Source of the DNA: Sphingomonas sp. IC-11
GTDB taxonomy: Bacteria > Pseudomonadota > Alphaproteobacteria > Sphingomonadales > Sphingomonadaceae
Assembly (NCBI RefSeq): GCF_021043365.1
Contig: NZ_JAJNDU010000002.1
Span: 62,001-126,000 of the forward strand
Length of the DNA: 64,000 nt
Direction: 5' to 3'
Shown here: positions 1 through 7,833 of the stretch, in pieces
Numbering within the stretch: position 1 is the stretch's first letter
Layout of the letters: each line of letters opens with the position of its first letter
Position numbers and translations under genes: made by a program
Notes under the pieces: model-generated
Database searches by the model: none
Seen by the model: only the letters and a program-made list of their open reading frames with translations
Told to the model about the DNA's origin: nothing

Positions 1-285
1 TATACGTCGAAGTATAATTTTACCGATGCGCTCCGCCCCGATGCCATTCAGAAGGGATATGCGAAGCTCGACGCGGCACTGGCGCTCAACGGTCCGGACG
101 AACGCTGGACGCTGTCGGTGATCGGCCGCAACCTCACCAACAAGCTGGTAGTCACGGCCGCGAACGACATTCCGTTCACGGGCGGAACCGGCGGCGGGAC
201 GGCCGGCCCAGGCGTCACCGCCGACATGTCTGCCTTTGTCGACAATCCGCGCGAAGTGTTCGTGGAACTGGCGTTCAAGTTCTGA
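1..285 (+). CDS. TonB-dependent receptor, C-terminal end (partial)
   Basis: The reading frame is open from base 1 and stops at 283-285, so only the last 94 residues of the protein are present. The sequence alternates polar and hydrophobic residues like outer-membrane beta strands, contains the typical phrase VIGRNLTNK, and ends in ELAFKF with a terminal phenylalanine, the usual end of TonB-dependent receptors. Such receptors import substrates across the outer membrane using TonB energy. A strong terminator follows. Its position next to a Rieske oxygenase cluster suggests it takes up that pathway's substrate, but this is inference. Confidence 0.85.
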   Translation, partial: YTSKYNFTDALRPDAIQKGYAKLDAALALNGPDERWTLSVIGRNLTNKLVVTAANDIPFTGGTGGGTAGPGVTADMSAFVDNPREVFVELAFKF

Positions 286-311
286 TCTGTTTCCTCCCGG
301 GAAACCTCACA

Positions 312-338
312 GGGGCGGTGGGTTCACCGCCCCTTTTT
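312..338 (+). terminator. Rho-independent terminator after the TonB receptor
   Basis: A 9-bp perfect stem (GGGGCGGTG at 312-320 with CACCGCCCC at 325-333) closes a GGTT loop and is followed by five T residues. It lies 27 bases after the receptor stop codon and just before the convergent end of the TetR gene. Confidence 0.9.
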
Positions 339-342
339 CTTG

Positions 343-1026
343 TCACCTGCTGCCGTACCGCGCGCGGAGGCCGGCAAGCAGCACCTGCAATCCTTCCTTG
401 AAGATCTCCTCGTCCGAGGGTGCGAGTTCAAGCGCCTCGGCAAGGCGGGGGAAATGGGCCGAATCCACCTCGGGCATGGCCGGGATGTGATGCGTTTCCG
501 CCGCTGCCGCGAATAGCGACGAGCCATAAGTGAACTTCTCGATCACTTCGTGCACGATCATGTGCGTGGCGAGCGGATACGGGCAATCGCGCAAACCGGC
601 CTCGTAGGCGGGGAGCATCAATCGCCGCGGAAAGAAGCGCAACGACAGCGGGGCGGCATTGGGATGGCGCAGGGCAACGCGGCGCGTCGCGCAGCTGAGT
701 TCCACCATCCGCGTCTCCCAATCCGTCGACCATTCCTCCTGCTCGTGGCCGACTTCCGAAAGCAAACTGCGCGCGACCTCCGCGAGAAGTTCCTCCTTGT
801 CACGGAAGTGGTGGTAGAGCGATGGCGCACTGACCCCCAGCTCCTTGGCCACAGCCTGCAGGCTCAGGGCGTCCAGACCCTTAGCATCGATGAGCCGTAA
901 CGCCGCCGCAGCCGCCGCCTCACGCGTGATCAGCGGAGACGACGGGCGCCCTGCACGCGGCACGCGACGCTTGCCGTCAACGGTCGTCTTCGTCCTCTTC
1001 GCGACTGCCGGTGTCATGATGTTCAT
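343..1026 (-). CDS. TetR/AcrR family transcriptional regulator
   Basis: This 227-residue protein has the TetR layout: an N-terminal helix-turn-helix (about residues 54-76, with the recognition-helix phrase SAPSLYHHFRDKEEL) and a longer variable ligand-binding domain. It has an unusually long basic N-terminal extension of about 30 residues. It is transcribed away from the reductase and Rieske genes, the usual arrangement for a local repressor. Palindromes resembling one another lie in its own promoter region and in front of both other promoters of the cluster, so it probably controls the whole cluster. The ligand is unknown. An internal ATG three codons in is an alternative start. Confidence 0.88.
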   Translation of the reverse strand: MNIMTPAVAKRTKTTVDGKRRVPRAGRPSSPLITREAAAAAALRLIDAKGLDALSLQAVAKELGVSAPSLYHHFRDKEELLAEVARSLLSEVGHEQEEWSTDWETRMVELSCATRRVALRHPNAAPLSLRFFPRRLMLPAYEAGLRDCPYPLATHMIVHEVIEKFTYGSSLFAAAAETHHIPAMPEVDSAHFPRLAEALELAPSDEEIFKEGLQVLLAGLRARYGSR

Positions 1027-1079
1027 GCCACTAAGCTAACCGGCTTACTGCTTGACGGCCAGAGCTTGCGCTGCGTAGC

Positions 1080-1105
1080 GTTAACCTAACAATCATAGGT
1101 TTAAC
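1080..1105. promoter_or_regulatory. Candidate TetR operator, site 1
   Basis: The inverted repeat GTTAACCTA-N7-TAGGTTTAAC lies in the 100-bp gap between the divergent TetR and reductase genes. The core AACCTA-N7-TAGGTT is a perfect 6-bp palindrome. The same core with identical spacing recurs, imperfectly, at 2346-2366 and 7785-7803. A second small inverted repeat (TAAGC at 1032-1036, GCTTA at 1043-1047) lies nearer the TetR start. That TetR binds here is inference. Confidence 0.55.
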
Positions 1106-1126
1106 AATCGTGCGAGGGGAGGGCCA

Positions 1127-2347
1127 ATGAGCAGCTATGACGTGGTGATCGTCGGCGCCGGCCATGGCGGGGCGCAGGCCGCCATCGCGCTGCGCCAGGC
1201 AAAGTTCGACGGGACGCTCGCGGTGATCGGCGCGGAACCGGAACTGCCCTATGAACGCCCGCCTTTGTCCAAGGAATATCTCGCCGGCGACAAGACGTTC
1301 GACCGCATCCTGATCCGCCCGGCGGCCTTCTGGCAGGAACGCGGCGTGGAGATGCTGCTCGGCCGCGCGGTCACTGCCGTCGATCCCGCCGCGCATACCG
1401 TCACCACCGCCGATGGCCGGGCGATCGGCTACCGCCACCTCATCTGGGCGACCGGCGGCAGCCCGCGCCGCCTCGCCTGCGCCGGCAACGATCTCGCCGG
1501 GGTCCATACCGTGCGCACCCGCGCCGACGCCGATCGCATGATGGCCGAGCTTCCCGGCGTGACCGACGCGGTCGTCATCGGTGGCGGCTATATTGGGCTG
1601 GAAGCCGCCGCCGTCCTCGCCAAGTTCGGCAAGAAGGTCGTTCTGCTCGAGGCGCTCGACCGGGTCCTCGCCCGAGTCGCCGGCCCGGACCTGTCACGCT
1701 TCTACGAGGCGGAGCATCGCGCGCACGGCGTCGACGTTCGGCTCGGCGCTGTGGTCGACTGCATCGTCGGCGAGGACGGTCGCGCCACTGGCGTGCGCCT
1801 TTCCGACGGCAGCGTCATCCCGGCGCAGCTCGTCATCGTCGGCATCGGCATCATCCCCGCGGTGGAACCCTTGCTCGCCGCGGGAGCGGTCGGCGGCAAT
1901 GGCGTCGCGGTCGACGCGCAATGCCGCACCAGCCTGCCCGACGTCTTCGCGATCGGCGATTGCGCGCTCCACACCAACGGCTTTGCCGACGGCACGGAGA
2001 TCCGGCTCGAATCGGTGCAGAACGCCAACGACCAGGCCAATGTCGTCGCGAAGACGATCGCCGGGCAGGACGCCGCTTATCACGCGGTGCCGTGGTTCTG
2101 GTCCAACCAATATGATCTGAAGCTGCAGACCGTCGGCCTCTCGATCGGCCATGACGCCACCGTCCTGCGCGGCGACCCGGCCACCCGCAGCTTCTCGATC
2201 ATCTACCTCAAGGCCGGCCGCGTCATCGCGCTCGATTGCGTCAATGCGGTCAAGGATTACGTCCAGGGCCGCAAACTGGTCGAGGCCCGCGCCGCGCCCG
2301 ATCCCGCGCGGCTCGCGGACCCGAATGTTCCCCTCAAAGAAACGTAA
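1127..2347 (+). CDS. FAD-dependent ferredoxin reductase of a Rieske oxygenase
   Basis: This 406-residue flavoprotein belongs to the putidaredoxin/rhodocoxin reductase family, which passes electrons from NADH to a [2Fe-2S] ferredoxin. An N-terminal FAD-binding GAGHGG motif is at residues 10-15, a second nucleotide-binding GGGYIG motif (NADH) at about 152-157, and the late FAD motif VFAIGDCA is present. A good ribosome site (GAGGGGAGG) precedes the ATG. It leads directly into the oxygenase and ferredoxin genes, so it should be the first component of that electron chain. Confidence 0.88.
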   Translation: MSSYDVVIVGAGHGGAQAAIALRQAKFDGTLAVIGAEPELPYERPPLSKEYLAGDKTFDRILIRPAAFWQERGVEMLLGRAVTAVDPAAHTVTTADGRAIGYRHLIWATGGSPRRLACAGNDLAGVHTVRTRADADRMMAELPGVTDAVVIGGGYIGLEAAAVLAKFGKKVVLLEALDRVLARVAGPDLSRFYEAEHRAHGVDVRLGAVVDCIVGEDGRATGVRLSDGSVIPAQLVIVGIGIIPAVEPLLAAGAVGGNGVAVDAQCRTSLPDVFAIGDCALHTNGFADGTEIRLESVQNANDQANVVAKTIAGQDAAYHAVPWFWSNQYDLKLQTVGLSIGHDATVLRGDPATRSFSIIYLKAGRVIALDCVNAVKDYVQGRKLVEARAAPDPARLADPNVPLKET

Positions 2348-2366
2348 AACTATTGCCATTAGTTTT
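2346..2366. promoter_or_regulatory. Candidate TetR operator, site 2
   Basis: A perfect 7-bp palindrome, AAAACTA-N7-TAGTTTT, begins at the reductase stop codon and lies 43 bases before the oxygenase start. Its spacing and core match the palindromes at 1080-1105 and 7785-7803. It implies a separate regulated promoter for the oxygenase-ferredoxin-dehydrogenase genes. Inference from sequence only. Confidence 0.55.
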
Positions 2367-2408
2367 TAGATGGGGTATGTCGTGCCGACAAACAGGAGAG
2401 GTGCGACC

Positions 2409-3590
2409 ATGAACTTCGTCGCCGACATAGCGAGGCCGGCCGAGCGCCGCGTGACCCGGCTGTCCGACCTGACCGACAGTCAGCAGGCGGCTATTCGCCG
2501 GATTCCCGCCGAAAAGGACGCTGTCAACGTCCCACTCGCGGCTACGCGTCCGAACGAGATCTTCACTGGTCGCGAGCGGTTTGACGCCGAACAGGCGAAG
2601 ATCTTCCAGAAGCACGCCGTGCCGATCGCTCTATCGGCGCTATTGCCGGAGGCAGGGTCGGTCGTCGCGATCGAGGCCTATGGCAAGCCCCTGCTCGTTA
2701 CCCGGACGCGTGCCGACGAGATCAAGGTTTTCATCAACGCTTGCCAGCACAAGGGCGCGAAGCTGGTGGAGGATTGCGCCGTCCACAAGCAGGGGCGAAT
2801 GGTTTGCCCCTACCATGCCTGGGCCTACGGCCTCGACGGCAAGCTGATCGGCGTTGCCCGCTCGGACATGTTCGAAGGCGTGATGAAGGATCAGCGCGGG
2901 CTGAAGGAGTTGCCCAGCATCGTCTGGGGCGGCGTAATCTATGCGCAGCTGAACGGCGGGCCGCTCGACGTGTCGCAACTGCACGACCAGATCGATGCAG
3001 ACTTCACCGCGCTTGGCATCCCCGGCGGCCATGTCTACGGTCGCAAGACCTTCGACCTGAAGGCCAATTGGAAAGTCGTTCTCGAGCCTTTTCTGGAGGG
3101 TTATCACGTCCAGCGGCTGCATGCGGCATCGATTGGCGCTCTGTTTGTCGATGCGCCAAGCGTCAGCGATACGTTCGGCGTCAACATCCGTCAGGTATCC
3201 GGGCGCATCGGCTACGAGCCGTCGATGCTGGACGAGGATGCGGACATGAACGTCCACAAGCTTGTCACCCACGCCTATACCGCATTCCCGAATGTCGTGA
3301 TCGTCACCAGCCAATATTACACGAGCGTGATGATCCTGATGCCGTACGGCGTCGACCGGACGATCGTGCATTATTACATGATCACTCCCGGTCCAGCGAC
3401 AACGCCCAAAGCGGAAGAGGTGTTCGAACGCTCCTACGACCTGATCATCAAGGTGTTCGCGGGAGAGGACTTCCGCGCGGCGCAGATCAGCCAGGAGGGG
3501 TTGAACGCGGGTGTGCCCGAAAGCACCGTCTATTGCGGGCTCGAGGAGAACGTGATCCGCTATTACGAAGCGCTGGAGACGTTGCTGTAG
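2409..3590 (+). CDS. Rieske [2Fe-2S] aromatic-ring-hydroxylating-type oxygenase, alpha subunit
   Basis: This 393-residue protein has a Rieske domain with C112-x-H114 and C133-x2-H136 as cluster ligands, followed by a catalytic domain with the non-heme iron motif NWK...EGYHVQRLH, giving H233 and H238. D354 in the phrase GEDFRAAQ is the probable third iron ligand. An earlier in-frame ATG exists at 2370, but AGGAGAG 8 bases before 2409 marks this start. The enzyme would activate O2 to hydroxylate or demethylate a substrate using the adjacent reductase and ferredoxin. No beta-subunit gene is present, as in homotrimeric members. The substrate cannot be read from sequence. Confidence 0.9.
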   Translation: MNFVADIARPAERRVTRLSDLTDSQQAAIRRIPAEKDAVNVPLAATRPNEIFTGRERFDAEQAKIFQKHAVPIALSALLPEAGSVVAIEAYGKPLLVTRTRADEIKVFINACQHKGAKLVEDCAVHKQGRMVCPYHAWAYGLDGKLIGVARSDMFEGVMKDQRGLKELPSIVWGGVIYAQLNGGPLDVSQLHDQIDADFTALGIPGGHVYGRKTFDLKANWKVVLEPFLEGYHVQRLHAASIGALFVDAPSVSDTFGVNIRQVSGRIGYEPSMLDEDADMNVHKLVTHAYTAFPNVVIVTSQYYTSVMILMPYGVDRTIVHYYMITPGPATTPKAEEVFERSYDLIIKVFAGEDFRAAQISQEGLNAGVPESTVYCGLEENVIRYYEALETLL

Positions 3591-3908
3591 ATGCCGCAGC
3601 TGATCGTTAGGACGCGCGACGGTACCGAGCATGAAGTAGCTGGCGAGGCCGGGCTCAGCGTCATGGAGGTGATCCGCGACAACGGGTTCGACGAACTGCT
3701 CGCCATGTGCGGCGGCAGTTGTTCGTGTGCGACATGCCACGTCTATGTGGACGAGGATCAGCTTGACTGCCTTGGCCCGCTCGGCCCGGACGAGCACGAA
3801 CTGCTCGACAGCTCCGAACATCGCAGTGAGCGTTCGCGCCTGTCCTGCCAGTTGCGCTTCGACGGTTCACTCGACGGTCTGCGCATCACCATCGCGCCGG
3901 AGGATTGA
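3591..3908 (+). CDS. [2Fe-2S] ferredoxin, putidaredoxin/adrenodoxin type
   Basis: The 105-residue protein carries the cluster ligands C40-x5-C46-x2-C49 and C86 (in RLSCQL), the adrenodoxin-type spacing. It starts at the base after the oxygenase stop codon, so the two are translationally linked. Its role is to shuttle electrons from the FAD reductase at 1127-2347 to the Rieske oxygenase at 2409-3590. Confidence 0.92.
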   Translation: MPQLIVRTRDGTEHEVAGEAGLSVMEVIRDNGFDELLAMCGGSCSCATCHVYVDEDQLDCLGPLGPDEHELLDSSEHRSERSRLSCQLRFDGSLDGLRITIAPED

Positions 3909-3910
3909 AC

Positions 3911-4933
3911 GTGGAGCAGGCATTGCGCGAGGCGCTCGACCGCCATCTGGCAAGCGCTCGCGACGGGTCGGCCGCCCTTCGAGCTGCGGGCGCTTTCGGG
4001 TTGATTGTGCCCGAGGAACTGGGCGGTCTCGGGCTGGATGCTTCCACGGCGGGAGCCGTGCTTGGAACGCTTGGCGAGCATTGTGCGCCGACATCCTTCC
4101 TTGAGACATGCGTCATTGCCGCGCAGCTGCTGCGGGGCGCTCGAACGCCGGCCGGGGATGGCGTGCTGCGGGACATCGCGAACGGCGCAACGGTCGCCGT
4201 TGCGGGGCTCGACCCACGGCTTCGACCAAGCGTCAGCGCGACACCTACGGCTGGGGGCTGGCGACTCGATGGCGACGCACCGCTGGTGCTAGACGGTGCG
4301 TCTGCGGCGTACCTGCTCGTGGCGGCGCGGACCGAAAGCTACGCGTCCGCGCTTCTTCTGGTATCCGCAAAGACCGAAGGCGTGATCGCCAAGGCTTATC
4401 CGACGATCGATGGCCGCTGCGCCGCCGACCTCCGCTTCATCAACGCCGATGCCGCGCTGCTCGCGATGGATGTCGACGATGCGCTGAGCGAAGCGGGTGA
4501 CATTGCGCTTGCCTGCCTCGCGTCAGAAGCAAGCGGTTTGATGCGGCGGCTAGTGAGGGACACAGTTGCCTATGCCAAGGAGCGCCAACAATTCGGCCAG
4601 CCGATCGCGCACTTCCAGGTGATCCAGCATCGGCTTGCCGACATGTATATCCAGTCTCGCCGGGCGACAGCGATTGCGACGCGCGCCTGCCAGGCGCTGG
4701 GCGGCCACTGGGCCGAGCGCGCGCGGCTGGTCAGTGCCGCGAAAGTGACGGTGGCTGATGCCGGGCGCTTCGTCGGGCAGAATGCGGTTCAACTGCACGG
4801 GGGCATGGGCATGACGCAGGAACTGCTCGTCGGCCGATGCTTCAAACGCCTGACGGTGATCGAACACGAACTCGGTAGCGCCGATCAGCACCGCCAGCGC
4901 TTTGGGCGGATGACGGCGCAACTCGCGGCTTAG
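3911..4933 (+). CDS. Acyl-CoA dehydrogenase, short-subunit type
   Basis: This flavoprotein of about 340 residues belongs to the acyl-CoA dehydrogenase fold: KERQQFGQPIAHFQVIQHRLADM in the middle region and the QLHGGMGMTQE motif near the end. It is shorter than usual (380-400) and its N-terminal helical domain is reduced. This size matches the smaller partner of heteromeric dehydrogenases such as FadE28 of the actinobacterial steroid pathway. A TTG at 3905 overlaps the ferredoxin stop, but GGAGG at 3899-3903 is spaced correctly only for the GTG at 3911. The likely partner is the 400-residue dehydrogenase at 5081-6283. It would desaturate a CoA thioester. Confidence 0.85.
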   Translation: MEQALREALDRHLASARDGSAALRAAGAFGLIVPEELGGLGLDASTAGAVLGTLGEHCAPTSFLETCVIAAQLLRGARTPAGDGVLRDIANGATVAVAGLDPRLRPSVSATPTAGGWRLDGDAPLVLDGASAAYLLVAARTESYASALLLVSAKTEGVIAKAYPTIDGRCAADLRFINADAALLAMDVDDALSEAGDIALACLASEASGLMRRLVRDTVAYAKERQQFGQPIAHFQVIQHRLADMYIQSRRATAIATRACQALGGHWAERARLVSAAKVTVADAGRFVGQNAVQLHGGMGMTQELLVGRCFKRLTVIEHELGSADQHRQRFGRMTAQLAA

Positions 4934-4935
4934 TC

Positions 4936-4982
4936 GCTCCTTTTGAGGAGCTACACGCCCCCTTCCCCTGGAAAGAGGGGGC
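4936..4982. terminator. Hairpins between convergent dehydrogenase genes
   Basis: Two inverted repeats lie just after the upstream stop codon: GCTCC/GGAGC (4936-4951, loop TTTTGA) and GCCCCCT/AGGGGGC (4957-4982, 12-base loop). Neither has a clear T tract. They lie between two convergent genes and may end transcription from either side. Confidence 0.35.
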
Positions 4983-5080
4983 AGGGGCAGGTGGCAGGCC
5001 CGAGGGACGAGCCGAGCGCGCAGGTCTATGGGAAACACTGTCCATCCCAGCGCGCCCTTCGAAGGAGAGGGTCTTGCGGG

Positions 5081-6283
5081 CTACAATCCAAGCGCCGCCT
5101 TGGCGATGATACCCCGTTGGATCTCGTTGGTGCCGGCATAGATCAGGCCGGCGCGTGTATTGAGGTAGCGAAGCGGTGCGATCGCCTGCCACCGTTCGCC
5201 GCTGCAGTAATCTGACGCCGCTTCCGGATAGCCGACAACGGGACCGCCCGGCTCGGTCACGCCGGGCTGCCATGCCCGCCCGACGGGTCCAGCAGCTTCA
5301 AGCTCGAGTTCCGACAAGCGCCCCGCCAACTCCGTACCTAGTATCTTCATGATCGACGGATCGGCCCCAAGTTGCTCGCCCCGCGACAGCTTCGACAAGG
5401 ACTCGCTTTCAAGCGCGTCGAGCACCTCGATGTGGATCTCAAGGTCCGTCAACTTGTTGGCAAACAGCGGCTCTTCGGCAAGTGGCCCGGCTTGATCGCG
5501 CAATGCGTCGAGCCTGACCTGAAGCTGCGGCGCATAGGCCGAGCCGCCCCGTTCGAACTCGAGCAGATATTTGGCGACGCTCCACCCCTCGTCAATCGCG
5601 CCAAGAACGTTGCCAATCGGAACGCGTACCTGGTCGAAAAACACCTGATTCTGGATCCATTCGCCAGACGCCATGACGATCGGGCGCACTTCGATACCCG
5701 GCGTTGTCATGTCCACGAGCAGGAACGTGATGCCCTGCTGCTTGCGCTCACCCCGCGCGGTGCGGACGAGGCAGAACATCCAGTTCGCGACATTGGCATG
5801 GGTGATCCAGATCTTGCTGCCGGTACAGACGAGATCGTCACCGTCGCGCTCGGCCTTCATCTGCAGCGCCGCAAGGTCCGATCCGGCGCCCGGTTCGGAA
5901 TAGCCCTGACACCAGAAATGCTCGCCCGACAGCATCCGCGGTAGGAAGAACGCCTTTTGCTCTTCCGTGCCAAAGCGGATGATCGCCGGCCCGGCCATGT
6001 TGATCCCCATTGGCGAGGTGGGCGGCGCGCCGGCGAGGACGCGCTCCCGCTCGAAGATGTGGCGCTGCGTGACCGTCCATCCGGCGCCGCCATGCTCCTT
6101 CGGCCAGGCCGGTGCCGCCCAGCCGCGTTGGTGGAGGATCGCCTGCCACGCCATCTGTGCCTTGTGATCGGCGTAGACGCTCGTCATGCGGCTACCCGCC
6201 GCGCGGATCGCGGGCGTCAGCTTCTCGGCGAGAAAGGCGCGAACCTCTGTGCGAAAGGCCTCGTCTTCGGGCGTCAGCTTCAT
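5081..6283 (-). CDS. Acyl-CoA dehydrogenase, long-subunit type
   Basis: A full-length 400-residue acyl-CoA dehydrogenase. It has the FAD-binding loop phrase CQGYSEPGAGSDLA, the following WITHANVANW segment, and a C-terminus of the form IYAGTNEIQRGIIAKAALGL. Its start codon overlaps the aldehyde dehydrogenase stop by four bases (ATGA). In MCAD-type enzymes the residue before GT is the catalytic glutamate; here it is alanine, so the base must lie elsewhere or on a partner subunit. Size and context suggest an alpha2beta2 enzyme with the product of 3911-4933, as in FadE28-FadE29. The pairing is inference. Confidence 0.88.
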   Translation of the reverse strand: MKLTPEDEAFRTEVRAFLAEKLTPAIRAAGSRMTSVYADHKAQMAWQAILHQRGWAAPAWPKEHGGAGWTVTQRHIFERERVLAGAPPTSPMGINMAGPAIIRFGTEEQKAFFLPRMLSGEHFWCQGYSEPGAGSDLAALQMKAERDGDDLVCTGSKIWITHANVANWMFCLVRTARGERKQQGITFLLVDMTTPGIEVRPIVMASGEWIQNQVFFDQVRVPIGNVLGAIDEGWSVAKYLLEFERGGSAYAPQLQVRLDALRDQAGPLAEEPLFANKLTDLEIHIEVLDALESESLSKLSRGEQLGADPSIMKILGTELAGRLSELELEAAGPVGRAWQPGVTEPGGPVVGYPEAASDYCSGERWQAIAPLRYLNTRAGLIYAGTNEIQRGIIAKAALGL

Positions 6284-7740
6284 GGCGCCGCAACCACTGC
6301 TTCGGGGATGGTGCCTGCAGGTTGCTTGGGAATGAAGATCGACTTTGGCCGGGTGAACTCGAGCAAGCCAGCCAGCCCGTTCTCCTGCCCGAAGCCGGAT
6401 TGCTTAGCGCCAGCCAGCGGCGTGAAGGGCGTCGATTGCAGGTTCTGGTTGATCCACACCGTGCCCGTATCGAGCTGGTGGGCTATCTCGGTCGCCTTTT
6501 CGACGTTGGCGGACCAGACTGCCCCGGCAAGGCCGTATTCGGTGTCGTTGGCGCGCGCGATCACGTCGTCCACGTCCGTCCACTTGAGCAGCGGCAGTAC
6601 CGGCCCAAAGGCTTCCTCCACTACGACGCGAGCATCGTCGGGCGGGTTGTCGACCAGCGTCAGCGGCACGAAATAGCCACGCTGCGGCACCTCACCGCCC
6701 TCGAGCAGCGTCAGCCCGTTCGCCCGCGCATCGTCGAGCAGGCCGAGCACGCGGCGATACTGCGCCTCATTCTGGATCGGGCCGTAGCGACTGCCCTGCT
6801 CAGCACCGTCACCGACCGGCGTGGCTTTGGCGAGCTCGTGCAGCCGGTCCCGGACCTGGTCATAGATATCGGCGTGGATGAACAGCCGCTTGGTCGCAAC
6901 GCACACCTGCGCGGTGTTGTGAAATGCACCCTCGAACAGCTGTTCCGCCACCGCATCGACATCAACGTCCGGCAGCACGATCGCCGCGTCATTTCCGCCC
7001 AGCTCGAGCGTGATACGCTTCAAGTCCTTGGCGGCGCTTTCCATCACGCGGCGCCCCGTCGCCGTGGAGCCGGTAAAGCTGATCTTGGCGAATCCCTTGT
7101 GCGCCGTCATCCGCGGTCCCAGCGCGTCTCCGCCCGAAATGACGTTGAATACGCCGGCAGGAAAGCAATCGCGGATCAGTTCGCCGATCCGTAGCGTGGT
7201 AAGCGGGGTAAAGGGCGAAGGCTTCAGGACCAGCGTGTTGCCGGCCATAATTGCCGGCGCGATCTTCCACACTGCCAGCAGCACCGGGAAGTTCCACGGC
7301 ACGATTCCGCAGACGACACCCAGCGGCACGTGATGCACCTCGATCCGGCGGGTGTCGGTCTCCTCCGTCACGTCGACGGGGATGTCGAGCATGGTGGTCG
7401 CCTTCATCCACATCGCACCGCCCAGCACCTCGCCCTTGGCGCCGGGGTAGGGACGGCCCTGTTCCTTGACGAACAGGCTGGCCAGCTCGTCGGCATTGGC
7501 CTCGATGATCTCGGCTGCCTTGATCAGCGCTGCCTTGCGCTCCGCGATCGGTACATTCTTCCAGGTCGCAAAGGCGCGGGTCGCAGCAGCGACCGCGCGA
7601 TCGAGATCGGCGGGGGTCGCGTCGGGAGCCTCGGCGAACACCTCACCTGTCGCCGGGTTGCGCACCGGCAGCGAGGTCGCCGTGGGCGCGGCGGCGCCGT
7701 CGATCGTCATGGTGAAGCTTGTTGCTGCCGCGCTGGCCAT
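6280..7740 (-). CDS. NAD(P)-dependent aldehyde dehydrogenase
   Basis: This 486-residue enzyme has the aldehyde dehydrogenase set: N150 in VPWNFP, K173 in VLKPS, E246 in LELGGN and the catalytic C280 in AQVCVATKR. The open frame extends further upstream, but GGGAGAG six bases before 7740 and the usual family length favour this start. It is the first gene of a two-gene unit with the long acyl-CoA dehydrogenase and is divergent from the CoA-transferase gene. It would oxidise an aldehyde intermediate to the acid that is later bound to CoA. Confidence 0.92.
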   Translation of the reverse strand: MASAAATSFTMTIDGAAAPTATSLPVRNPATGEVFAEAPDATPADLDRAVAAATRAFATWKNVPIAERKAALIKAAEIIEANADELASLFVKEQGRPYPGAKGEVLGGAMWMKATTMLDIPVDVTEETDTRRIEVHHVPLGVVCGIVPWNFPVLLAVWKIAPAIMAGNTLVLKPSPFTPLTTLRIGELIRDCFPAGVFNVISGGDALGPRMTAHKGFAKISFTGSTATGRRVMESAAKDLKRITLELGGNDAAIVLPDVDVDAVAEQLFEGAFHNTAQVCVATKRLFIHADIYDQVRDRLHELAKATPVGDGAEQGSRYGPIQNEAQYRRVLGLLDDARANGLTLLEGGEVPQRGYFVPLTLVDNPPDDARVVVEEAFGPVLPLLKWTDVDDVIARANDTEYGLAGAVWSANVEKATEIAHQLDTGTVWINQNLQSTPFTPLAGAKQSGFGQENGLAGLLEFTRPKSIFIPKQPAGTIPEAVVAAP

Positions 7741-7784
7741 CTCACTCTCCCGCTGATCGCGGCCATCAGCCGCTTGTGTCTGAT

Positions 7785-7803
7785 AACCTAATGCCCATAG
7801 ATA
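7785..7803. promoter_or_regulatory. Candidate TetR operator, site 3
   Basis: AACCTA-N7-TAGATA, flanked by AT-rich bases, lies in the 93-bp gap between the divergent aldehyde dehydrogenase and CoA-transferase genes. The left arm is identical to the left arm of the site at 1080-1105 and the spacing is the same, though the right arm has one or two mismatches. It would let the TetR regulator control both divergent transcripts. Confidence 0.45.
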
Positions 7804-7833
7804 AAGCGCGCGGCAAGAGGTTGGGAGAGGAAG

